This document shows, one piece after another, positions 13,701 to 25,700 of a stretch of 64,000 nucleotides of DNA (positions are counted from its first letter, which is position 1; every line of letters starts with the position of its first letter). The notes below the pieces were generated by a model. It saw only the letters and a list, made by a program, of their open reading frames with translations, was not told where the DNA came from and searched no databases. The stretch is from Stercorarius parasiticus. Taxonomy: Eukaryota; Chordata; Aves; Charadriiformes; Stercorariidae. The stretch spans positions 340,375-404,374 of the forward strand of contig VWZL01002557.1 of the NCBI GenBank assembly GCA_013396915.1, given 5' to 3'. Both the position numbers and the translations under genes were made by a program.

Positions 13701-16700
13701 TTATAAGGAGAAGCAGCGTGAAGTCTGCTTAAGCTGCACAGGTCTTTTTCTCTCCATCTTACACCTTGCACAGCTGTGTAGGGTTTAGGGCCAAGGAAGA
13801 ACAGTCGATCTAACATCCCATTAAAATGCTGCTGCGCTCATGAGAATAACTCCAGGAGAGGAGGCAGAGCTCAGCCCCGCTCCAGACGGTGAGGAAGCTC
13901 ATAAAGCGCTCCCTTTGCTTCGGGGGGGAAAAGCACCATTTAGAAAACTGTCTCGGCAGCTGAACGCTAGGAAATGCCTACGCACATCGCAGGCTGCCGC
14001 CGTTTTACTTGGGCACCTCCGTTGTTGCAGGTTGAATAACTCAAATTTACCAGCGCCACGCGGCTGTAGATAACGGCAGAGGTTACGGCCCCGCGCTGGC
14101 AGCAGCCCGTGCCTGCGGTGCAGCCGCACTGGTTCGGCAGGCGCGGGTCGGTCTCTTACACCTGAATGCATCTGATCACGGATCGCCTTGAGACACCCCT
14201 CCGAGGGCTCTCCGTCACATTTTCCATCGCCCGTTACCCGCCGCCTGCCCTCTCCCTCCGATGGGGGATTTATACCCCAAACCTCCTGCCCGAACCGTCC
14301 TGCTGGGTTGGTCTGACGGGACCCGCAGGAGCCTCGGGCTTTGCTGTGCTCTGCTGCAGCCAGGTGAGGTCGGTGGAGCTGCTGCCCCCGGAGCTGACAG
14401 GGGCAGGCCGTTAGAAAACAAACCACCTTTGGTTTTGCAGCAAATTAAGACATGGTTGCTGCGTATCTTCCACGCGGCGTAAGACCAGGAGGAACTCAGA
14501 GAGCTTTTATCACCCAGTTCAAACGCCTGAGGAAGGTCAACCCTTATTCCTCCAGCAAAGAAACGTGAGGTTTTCTAGTTCCTGTGTTATTTTGTACGTG
14601 TGCACAGTAACAACGGTTCCAACCTTCAAAGCACCACCTGAAACACTTCTAGTTCCTCCTGCCAGAGGCTGGCACTGAGCTGCTTATCTTCCTCATCGGG
14701 GAAACAGCAATAAATCCACCTCCAGCGGGCACAGCTGCCCGGCGTGGTTTACTTGCCATTGTTCCTTCGCCCTCCCTCCGTGATGGGCCGTTTGACACGT
14801 TTATAAATAGGTTTGTGCTGCGTGGGATTAACCTGCGTTTATCATAATTCCAGGACAGAGAAATGAATGCTCATTTCGATACAAAAAGTGACCCGGGTTG
14901 TTTCCCGCGCCGGTGGTGGGCATGTTTAGTCAGGTGGAAAGCCCGGAGGTTAATGCCCCGGCACAGTGAATTCCCCGGTCATCTCTGGAGCAGAGAGTCT
15001 GTTTGCTCAGTGCTTTGTGCTCTGGGCACAAAAATAGGCAAATAAAAACAATACAAGTAGCGGGTGTTCTCACTAAACTTTTAACTCCGTAATTCACAGG
15101 CAAAGGGGGACCCAGGCTGACGCGAGCGGGGAAGGCAGAGGAGTTCGTGTACACCCGGCAGAACGTGGGTTTCTGCTCCAGAAGCACGTTGCTGGCTTGG
15201 AGCAGAGAAAATCGCCTTCCTCCTTATTTCCAGCCTGTTTCTTCTGCAGGAGCACTTTTCTTGGGGCAGAGTACTCGTGTACCAAAAAATACACTCTGTT
15301 AACATATTGTTACTAATATTATCTTAAACTTCTCATCAGGGCAGGCCGGATTCTCTCGCTCCTCTCTCTGGGCTGTTCACCCCCATCACGTCTTGTCTCT
15401 CACTAAAGAATTCATCCTATTTAGGAAGGGTAACAGACACATTCCCCTTGGGGAATGGGTAGGAATGCCAAATAACAAGTGTTTGCTGCACAGACAGGTG
15501 TGTCTCATGCAAATGCTCCCAACCTCATGCACTGACCTTTCCTTTGTTATCCTTATCTTTTAAAGAACAGTTTCCAAAGCTTTTGTTTGGGGAGAAAAGC
15601 AAACAAAACAGGTTTCCCCCCCTGCCTTTCCCACAGTCAACGTTCCACCTTGCAGCCTATGGACAGACATGATTTTGCTGATGGGGTCAAATAGTGTTTG
15701 GGATGAACGTTAGCATCATTCCTAAAAGCCTCCAGGTGCGATACGCATCTGTCAGCTGCGTGTCAGAGCCACTGTGCCACAGGGGGATTGTGCTGACCTT
15801 TATTTTATCAACACGAGACTCCTTACGCCTTGCAAGCAGACCTGCAAGTCCTCGCTGTGCGTGGATCTACCCTTCCATTGAATCATAGAATCACGGAATG
15901 GTTTGGGTGTGAAGGGACCTTAAAGCCCACCCAGTGGCACCCCCTGCCCCGGGCAGGGACACCTCCCACCAGCCCAGGTTGCTCCAAGCCCCATCCAACC
16001 TGGCCTTGAACCCCTCCAGGGATGGGGCAGCCACAGCTTCTCTGGGCAACCCGGGCCAGGGGCTCACCACCCTCAGAGTGAAAAATTTCTTCCTAATATC
16101 CAATCTAAATCTATCTTTTTCCAGTTTGAAGCCATTCCCCCTCGTCCCATGGCTCCCTTCCCTGATCCAGAGTCCCTCCCCAGCTTTCCTGGAGCCCCTT
16201 TAGGGACTGGAAGGGACTCTAAGGTCTCCCCGGAGCCTTCTCTTCTCCAGGCTGAACAACCCCAACTCTCTCAGCCTGTCCTCCCAGCAGAGGGGCTCCA
16301 GCCTCTGATCATCTCCGTGGCCTCCACTGGCCCTGCTCCAACAGCTCCGTGTCCTTCTTGTGCTGAGGCCCCAGAGCTGGACATAGCACTCCAGGTGGGG
16401 TCTCACGAGAGTGGAGCAGAGGGGTAGAATCCCCTCCACGACCTGCTGGCCCGTCTGCCCTTTCCCCATCTCCCTCTCCATCCCTGCAGGCCTGAGTCCC
16501 GCGTCTGGACGGTGATGCTGCTGCTGGGGACGTGTCTGCTGTACTGCGCCCGCGTCACCGTGCCCGTCTGCGCTGTCGCCCTCAGCACCCACTTCGACTG
16601 GGACAAGAAGCAGTCCGGCATAGTGCTCAGCAGCTTCTTCTGGGGCTACTGCTTGACACAGATTGTTGGAGGACATATCAGTGATCAGTACTGGAAATTA

Positions 16701-19700
16701 TTCTCCTGTTTTCCTCTGCTCGGGCTTTTTTAATGACCCTTAGCTTTGTTTGGACCTCTGGGTTCAAGTCTCAACAGTGGCTGGGACAGGGATGGGGTGG
16801 AAGGGTGACAGATGTCCATGGGGAGAAGCTTTCTGGGGCACTGCAGGTTGCTCTGGAAGCAGCTGAGGTCTCTCCATCAGCCCCACTCAGGGTCTGGAGC
16901 TCTGATTCAGAGAGGACACGTGTAGTTTTGACTGTCCGATTTGATCTCTGGGTCTTAAAATCAGCGCTGTGCTCTCAGGGCAGCGTGCACCGAAGGACCT
17001 TGCACAGGCAGAATCCCCAGGTGACACAGGGAGTGTCTACACTGTCTTTACTGGTTCCTGCAGAGCAGCAGCCAGGAGAGATCCACAGTCGTGTCAATGG
17101 ATGCTCAGACCAACATAGGTTTGGGTTTTTTTCGCCTGGAAACTGTGAAGAGCACTTCTATACCAGCATAATTTTTCTGATGGAGGCTGGTTTTAGCACT
17201 GGTTCAGTAACTGGAATAAAAAAAGCAAACCCACAAGCTTACATGTTAAGCTGGTGGAAGAACTAGTGGGTGTAAAGCAGACTTTATTTTAGAAAAGTGA
17301 TGAACGCTGGTGCTCTGTGCACTGTTCATAGCTGCTGCTCACTGGGAGTGTTATCTGTCCATTAACAAACAGTTTAATCCCAGCGGTGCCGCACAGCCAT
17401 TTGGAAGGGTTTATGGCTGCAGTCACTAACCACAAGAAGGAAGTATTTCCTTTTTGCAAGGAATACAGCTTTTTTTCCCTATGTGATCTGCATAGTCTAT
17501 CTCCATTTTCAGCTTAGCGCCTCCACTTTTTCCACCCTACATTCTCATGCAGTCTTTTCACAAGCAAGCCCCCATCACGGTTTCCATCATGTTTGGGAAA
17601 ACCAAGTGTCTCTGTTTTGTCATATCAATTAAAAGCCACCTACCCCCCCGTTTGCGGTAAGGAAAGATGTGAGCATTCACCTGCTCGAGTTCCTTTCCCT
17701 ATTCTTGGCGAGGAGGGCTTTCCTATGAAATCTTTTGTGAGGAACACATGCCTGGAAGGAGCGCGTTATCCACGCAGTGCACTGTGCTATTTAATTATGT
17801 TCCTTAATAGTTTGCAAGCAAACGCCTGCAAAAAACCCCGAGCGTTAGGAGGCAGAGCTGATGCAAAAGAGCGGATGGAAGAGAAAACACCGTCAGTGGT
17901 TAAGAAAAGCAGAACGGTGACAGCAGCTTGGGCTTCTCCTCCATCCGAGACCAGGGTGCACCAGTGCGGTGGTGGAGGTTGGGGTGCACCAGTGCGGTGG
18001 TGTCTCCGGGCTGGAGTCTGCTGGAGTTGGTGGCCAGTGTCCTGGTGAGAGCAACGCCGGTGACCGGCCACTGGCCGCCTGTTCCAGGGGAGATGGTAAA
18101 GGAGGAGCTCAGAGCTGCTGATCATACCCGCCCTGAGGTATAAAGGCGTTTGTAAGAGGAGAAGAACAGGTTTGACTCAAAGGTTGCTGTTAAAAACAGG
18201 CTAAACTGGGAAGCACACGGGGCTGGTCTGGGGGGCTTTGCCCTTTTGCCCCCTGCTCGTGGTTGATAACGTGCTTTCTGTCTTCCAGAATAGGAGGGGA
18301 GAAAGTCCTTCTCCTCTCGGCATCAGCCTGGGGGTTCCTCACGGTCATCACCCCGCTGCTCACTCACGTCACCTCTGCCCACCTGGTTTTTATGACCTCC
18401 TCCAGGTTCCTCATGGGGCTGCTGCAAGGTGAGAGCCCTGAGCGCGCCCGGCTCTCTGTCTGTCTGTCTGTCTGTCCAGGGCGTCCACGCAGTGGGGCTC
18501 ATGGGCAGTAAATTCGGATGCGAACCATGAGGTTTGCAGTGCTCAAACCCCTCCCCTGCGTGTTCGAGCAATCCTCTGCCTCAAAACCGCCTCTGCATCC
18601 AGAGCGTCTGTGGGGAAAAAAAATAAATTACATTTCTAAAGTGAGTCGCTGTCAAATCATCCCCCTGTAGAGATGTCTCTGCCAGACATGGGCTGCTGGC
18701 TTCTGAAATCACCAGCGCTCCTGTTTAAATTTACGCATTTTAGAACTCCTTCAAAGCACTTGGGGAAAATTGGTCCTCGCCAAAACTTTTGGATAACTTT
18801 TGGATGATTTTCCTTCCCTCTTGCTGAGCCACGGCACTGGGGGGCCGTTGGGGTAAGAGCGTTGGCACTGATGGATTTACAGTGGCAGCAGTGAGGACGA
18901 AACAGGGGATTGCGGAGAAGGCACAAACAAACCTTTCATGGTGACGGATTCACTGATTTCATTTTATATCCCTGTTTTGATTTCACCAAAGGTCTTGTTG
19001 CTTTGTCTCGGTGCTTAGCTCCTGCTGGATCTTTTAAATTTGCTTTTGATCTGCTCCCGAGGGCACAGGAGCCTGACTGCTCCCTGCCTTGCTCCCGTTG
19101 CTCGCAGGGGTGTATTTCCCGTCCCTGGCCAGCCTCCTGTCCCAGAAGGTCCGGGAGAGCGAGCGAGCCTTCACCTACAGCACAGTGGGGACTGGCTCCC
19201 AGTTTGGGTAAGTTCAAAAGGCTTTGAGCAGCGAGTGACAGTCTCCGGACATCGTACGTGATGAAATGCCGTGAAAAAGTTGCGTGAGGCAAAACTCGCA
19301 GCCCAAAGTGCATGTGGATTCCTGGGTCCTTGAGGATACCGGCGGCAGCTGAGGAAGCCTCGGGCGCTTGCTGTCGTGTGTGTCAAGGATTTATGTGTTT
19401 TTTTTCCTCTCTCTTTTCAAGCCAGACTTTGAAGAGTGTTTGCAACATTTAATTACTATGGGAAACAGCCTGATTCAGTAGGAAGAGCAAGAGTCAGCCC
19501 AAGACTGCTCGCCTGTCCTCTCGGATAGATGGGGATAATATCACTTCCCCATCTCTGCTGATCTCCATGAGAATTTCCTTTCTAAATGAAAGGTCTGCTT
19601 AACAGCCAAATAGAAATATTACGGCGTTTAATCACTTAGTTTTCCAGTGCACTCATTTCTTTGGCTGATGTATATGTTTTCTGAGATACTTTCTGCACAC

Positions 19701-22700
19701 CGGCAGCCTCATTTTCTTTCCCAGATGAACGTGTTTTGGCGCGGGGCAGGCGAGCGTGAGGTCCCGCTGCGGCTTCTCCTCCCCAGCTGAGGATCCTGAG
19801 ATGCCATGTGGGGAACGGGGCAGGTTGCGGAGCCGCGGGGGGACCGGGCAGTGCCTGCACAGGCTGCGACCCACGGCTCTTTGAAGTGCATTTGGTGACC
19901 TGGAGCACCCACCCCAGGAAGCGTCAACCATCGATGCCGGCGGTCCAGACGCTGTTAGCCAGATCAGCGTGGTTTCCCTTGCAGGACGCTGGTGATCGGC
20001 GGTGCAGGATCTCTCCTCCTGGACTGGTACGGCTGGGAGAGCGTTTTCTACTTCTCCGGTTTGCTCACTTTGCTCTGGGTTTACTGCACCTGCAAGTACC
20101 TCCTGGGCGAGAAGGGTGAGTGCAGCCGTCCGCATCCCTGAGGATGCGGGACCCCACTGGTACCTCCCGGCTGTTTTCTGCCAATCCCCCTAGTCTCTAA
20201 GATCACGCCTGATTTTACACAAAGACATTTTGTTCAGATGTCTTCTATAATACACGCTGTGTCTCACCCAAGATGCAAAACCCATAAACAAGGTTCTGAG
20301 CTCTTGCGTTGCTGATTGGAAGTCCCACGCTGGATTATATTCCTGTCGAGAGCCTGATCTGACTCCTCAGTTCTCTTAAGCACCAGTGAAAACACCAAAC
20401 AGAGCATGATCTTCAAAGTGGATTAAGCTAAAGCAGGGCAAGGTGCTTATTTCAAACTAAGAGCGTCTACACATAGAGCTTTTGTATCTCTTCCCAAATA
20501 ACTGTCTGGGAGTAATTCCACGCGTGGGCAAACCATTACACCTGGCTACAGCGTTGTGAGCGCGAGCGTGGTATGTAGGAGCCCAGCTCATCGGGTGTCT
20601 GCCTGGTGCTGCGCAACATCCAAACCTGGTCCTTGCCCAAAGAGATTTCTCTTTAATTTTAGCGAGAGATGTAACAAATGGGTGAAGGTGGCTGGATGGG
20701 CAAGCGTCATGGATGCAGGGGAAAAATTTTGGTCGACATAAGAAGGTGTTTTCACGAGCATCCAATGCTGGGATTGCCATAAAAGAGAGTTAGAAAGAGA
20801 TTAAAGGTGGTTGTACGGCGGTCTCCCAGAGCTCCCTCCAGCTGCACTGAAAGTTACTGATCAGAGCTTTCCTTTGTGTGTTTTTCTTTCCCTGCAGAAC
20901 TCACCATCCCTGTAGACTATTTAATGAGAGGCCTCTCGATATCCAAGCAGACCAAAGTGCCCTGGAAGCAGCTGTTCAAGAAGGCGCCGATATGGTAGGC
21001 AGCTGCGGCGGCGCCGAGTGCCGGCAGGGCTGGGGAGCAAACTCCTTCCCAGGGCTCCTCCTCCTCTCCCTGCTTATTCCTTCTGCCTGTGTCTATTTTG
21101 TCCACTTATTTATGTATTTGGGAAATATGACCAGGTTTTGTAATCCCTTCTGTATAAATCAAGAACTCAAAAGGGAAGCTTGACAAAAGGCGGTTTATGT
21201 TCTGTCCAGAGGAATGTCAGGTTTGAATATTACTGGCAAATTTTCCTCCTTCGCCGGCTGTTCCCTGTGTAGGTTGTGTGCTTCTCCGGAGAGATATTCT
21301 CTACCGGTCTTGTTAGAAATGCTGCTTGTAATGGGCTCCTAAGAAATGCTGCTCAGGGGCACCGGGTGGCACAGGCTGTGTCCTCATTGCTGGCAAAACC
21401 TCTTTTTAATAGCCATTTTTGCTTTGGGATGCTGCATTTGGTACCCAAGCTCGTCCAAGCGTGTTCCCAAGCGCTGTTTACAGACGGGGAGGAGGGCGAT
21501 GGGGCTGCAGGGCAGCAAGCCCATTCCTGCCTTGAATAACCACGGACCATCTGCTGATAACAAATCCCTAGAACCCCCCAGAGAATACCCCCTGGAGCAG
21601 GGCAGCTCTGGCGGCGCTGGAAGGGACTGGTGGGAAACGCGCTCGCCCAGTTGCCGCTGCAATGAGCCTCGCCTGGCCCCGGGGGGTGGCGGTGGGGAAG
21701 GAGCGAGCGGTGGAAGTCAAAAGGAGTAGCTGTCTATGGAAAAATCTGGAGAAGCAATTGCAGCGCTGTGAGGGATTTATTTATAGACCAGGAACTGAAC
21801 TATTGGGTTGCTCGAGTGCCTGTTTCCCACCCAGGGTGACCTGTCACTCCTGATTATTTCCTCCCCGCTGTGTATTTTCAGGGCTGTCATCATCGCTCAG
21901 CTTTCTACGGCCAGCACGTTTTTCACTCTCCTTTCCTGGCTGCCGACTTTCTTTAAGGAAACTTTCCCCGACTCAAAGGTGAGTTGGCTCCGGGACGCAG
22001 GCGCTGCCGGTCTCCCTGCGGATGAGGCGGTGCCGGGTGCCGGCCGAAACGGGTTGGCTGGGGAGGAAGATGATGGCGGAGGGAGTCGGTGGGAGCAGGC
22101 TGGGAGGCGGGAGGGGACGGGATGCGTCCTGCGGGGTCAGGAGCCGTTACCCCCCTGCGCGCACATTTGGAGGTGCTCGAGCATCCTCCCTCCGGGGAGG
22201 CAGAGGCTGGCCTCTGGTTGCTCATTTAGGGATGCTGACGTGAGGCAGAGCTGGGGCACCTTCTGGGCAGGGAAGAGAGGGTTGTATTTGGTTTTTAGAC
22301 AGTTTTTCTTCCCAGGGAAGGATGGTTTTCGAACGCCACAGAGCTCACGACATTACGCTGTTGCAAATGATCCCCAACACATTCACTCCTGGGTCTTCTC
22401 GGGGGTTTTTAACTGTGCTGACATCGTATAGCTCAGACCTGCCTGCAAAAATGGTAGTTACCATTAACGACGAGTACTTCAAAAGTACTATAAAAGCTTC
22501 TCTCTCCTCAGCACAAATGTTGTTCCCATTTTTCAGAAACCCAGGCAATGCTCGTCTGGGCTGAGAGCTGGTATTTTGATCTTGCTCTCAGAAACTCAGA
22601 CAATCTTTGCCACAATGGCTCTGTTAGGTTTTCATAATTTCCAGAGCTGCTTACAAATGCCTTTTCGTGTTACATGTGTAAGGCGCTTTATGGCATACTT

Positions 22701-25700
22701 GATATTTATATTTAAATCATGTATTAAACCAGCAAACATATTGTCGTGACGAGATCTGTGCACCTCGAGTAATGTGCTTGTGCAGCAGTAATTTACCATC
22801 TGTTAAGCATTATATGATGGTGCCCTTATGTAAGATGCTCTATATGGCGTTCCTGCAGCTGATAATCGCTTCGTACATGCTGATAAAACGGGGCTTGAGG
22901 ATGCTTGATTTTAAAGGATGGATGCTAATCCTTAATGTGGGAAACCTATGTCACCTACTGGCCGAAGTCCCTTTCTGCAGGTGAGCTGCCATCACCGCTG
23001 CCTCCAGCCCACCCGGATGGAGGCGATGGAAGGGTTTGGCTCCTGCTGCTCGGGGCGATGGGCCGTAGGGATGTGACAAGGGTGGCTTCGGTGTGTGGGG
23101 ACTGACTTGCTGAGCAACCCCAGCTGGTGTTAAGAGACACCAGAGGTGTTCCCCCGCAAGCCCTATGGGGTAACGTGTTCAAAAGTGACCAAGACCCAAA
23201 GTTTCAAAGGCACTGAAAGATGCGGATGGACCGTGCTACGGTTTCCAGGAGCAGCTGAAACAGGATTATTCAAAACCAAGATTATTCAGGCCTCCTGCAC
23301 GTCCTGAAGCCGGGCGAGGAAGGGAGGGATGCCTCCACGGGGTGATGGGCTCTGAGCGAAGGGGGAGATGGGGGGGACGGTGGATGGATGGGGAGGTTCA
23401 ACCAGCTGAGATGAAACCCAGCCCAACCTGCACCGATTTCAGCTCCTCCTGGGATCCGGGCACCAAAACGCCTCTGAGCAGCTCTAATCCAGATGACCGG
23501 TAATCATCTGTGATTACAACTGCAGCAAGCTCCCTTAATTGAAAATAGACCAAAGTATATTGCTACCCGTAATGTTACCTAATCCTGGCATTAGAAAACC
23601 CAGCTCCGTTGCCTCAGCTTCCCAGTGACGCTGCTAATGAGGTTGAAGCTGATGTGGGAAATTTTGCCGACGGCTTTACTGATGACCCAGGGGGCAGAGG
23701 AGAACCTACAGCCGGCTTCCCGGCGCTCTGTGGCTCCCTGCCACATCACCTTGCTGAACAGTAAACTTTGCCACGTCTAATCCCCTCTTCCCGCAGCAGA
23801 CGGAGCTTTCTGCCTCTCCCTCGGAGGCAGGGTCACCGGGGAGGAAGGGAAGACAACAAACCGACAGACGCTACAGCCCCGTGGTGTGCCTGCCAGCCTC
23901 CGAGCGGTGCTGGGGGTAGCCGAGAGCCCGCTGTGCGAAGCGGGTAGAGACCCCACAAAAAGTCCTCGTCGCTTCATTTTTTTTTTTTTCCTTTCTACAA
24001 ATATCACAGACTATCAAATAAAATATTTGCCAACAAACCCAGCTCTGACAGCAAACCTCTCTTGATTTTTGCTCCCTTTCAGGGCTGGGTGTTTAACGTA
24101 GTCCCCTGGCTGGTTGCGATTCCGACAAGCTTGTTCAGTGGATTTCTCTCTGATCATTTAATCAACCAGGGTAAGCACTTTTTTGGCTTTTCCTCAGCTC
24201 TTTATTTCATGTGATGCTTAAAGAGGACCTGGGTGGGGGGTGGGGGGCTTGTTGGTAGGGAGAAGAAGACCCAGCAAATAGGCAATGTGAGGTTCTGATA
24301 CGAAAGTGGGATAAACACTCCAGGGTCCAAATCCCATCCATGTGTTTGGGGGTCCCTTTGATCTCAGCCACAGTATCCCCCTGGAGATGAAATCCGGGCA
24401 TCTGAACAGGGAGACCTGGTGGGCTGTGCTGAGCTGCAACTCTCCTTTCTCTTCCAGGGTACAAAACCATCACCATTCGTAAGTTCATGCAGGTAAGAAA
24501 GAGAGCTGAAGCCGCCGGCGCGACTCTCGAGCTGCCCGCTGGGCTCTGCTCGCACGGCGGGTTAGAGCCGGAGTGGGGCTGGGGGGGTGGTTGCAGGTGG
24601 ATGGAGGAAAGGGGTTGTAGCTTTGAGATAGACGGATGGTCAGTGCATGTGGGAAATGAAATCCAGAGGATAACCCTGACCGAGGAACAGAGCGTGGACC
24701 AACGGTAACGTTGAGCACAAGAGATTTGTGAGTGCTCCAAAGAGGTTTTCTTTCACAGGCAAAGGCCAACCATAATGCTGTCATTCCAAATGACCCCTTA
24801 GATACCGAGGAAATAGCGATACAAGAACGAACAGAAATAGAAATGCTGGGAGAGAGCACAGCACTCTCTGCTCCGCAGCGTCACATCCCTCGGGACAGAC
24901 CTCTGGCACAGAAAGGCAGGACACCGGGGCAAAAAGTGTCTTGAGGAGCACCTGGTGCATGTGGGCTCTTGCCATCGTAAAGGGAACAGTTTGTCCATGA
25001 AAGGGGTTGCTTTCTTCCTTTCAGAAAATGTGCTGGGCTATTTCATTTTCCCTTTCTTCCAGGTCATTGGCTCCGGCGTCTCAAGCATTTTTGCTTTGTG
25101 CCTGGGCCAGACATCCAGTTTTTGCAAAGCGATTGTGTTCGCCTCCGCCTCTGTTGGGCTTCAGACCTTTAACCACAGGTAACGAGTGTGATAACGACAT
25201 GACGGCAGCTGTGGCCAGTAGCTCTTATCCCGTGCTCAGCATTCCAGGGTCTTGGAGGAGGCTGCCTCCGTCCCGACGGTCAGAGCGAGAACTGGCGCTT
25301 GTCTGAGCATCTTCTGCTGGTCCCTGCCAGGCCGGTGGTGTTTAGTGCCCGGTGGGCTGGAAATGATGCAGCATTCCATCCCCCATCCCCGCGTAGCCTG
25401 GGGAAGGGCTGGGACCAGCAGCTATTAGGGAGATGGAAGCAGGAGGGGAATTGCGTCTTGGCCCCTCTGAACACTTTGAGCTGAATCCTTCTCCTCCTGG
25501 TACTCTCCTGTGCTGCGTCACTCTCAGCCTCTTTCTTCCTCTCTCCTGCCGGTGCCGTTCATTGTCTAGGACCTCTTCCTTCTGCTTGACGAGCCAAACT
25601 CCATGTAAACGATGAAAAAGCGATTGTGCTCCATTAAAGCTGCCGTTTCCCCCTCTCTGTTTCTCCTAGTGGCATTTCAGTAAACGTACAGGACCTGGCC

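Larger units (their letters stand above)
7359..16489 (+). other. SLC17A9: SLC17A9 intron 1 (about 9.1 kb)
   Basis: Largest intron of the gene. The first part is GC-rich with many meaningless open frames. It holds a 20-base tandem duplication (7962-8001), two AT-rich blocks resembling conserved elements (about 8930-9400 and 12640-13240), a 23-base palindrome (11032-11054) and a CR1 copy at the very end. I see no extra coding exon. Confidence 0.8.

Noticed and set aside
16200..16676. 158-codon minus-strand open frame with reverse-transcriptase-like words
   Set aside because: It is the broken C-terminus of the CR1 ORF2 running on into antisense of SLC17A9 exon 2; not a gene.
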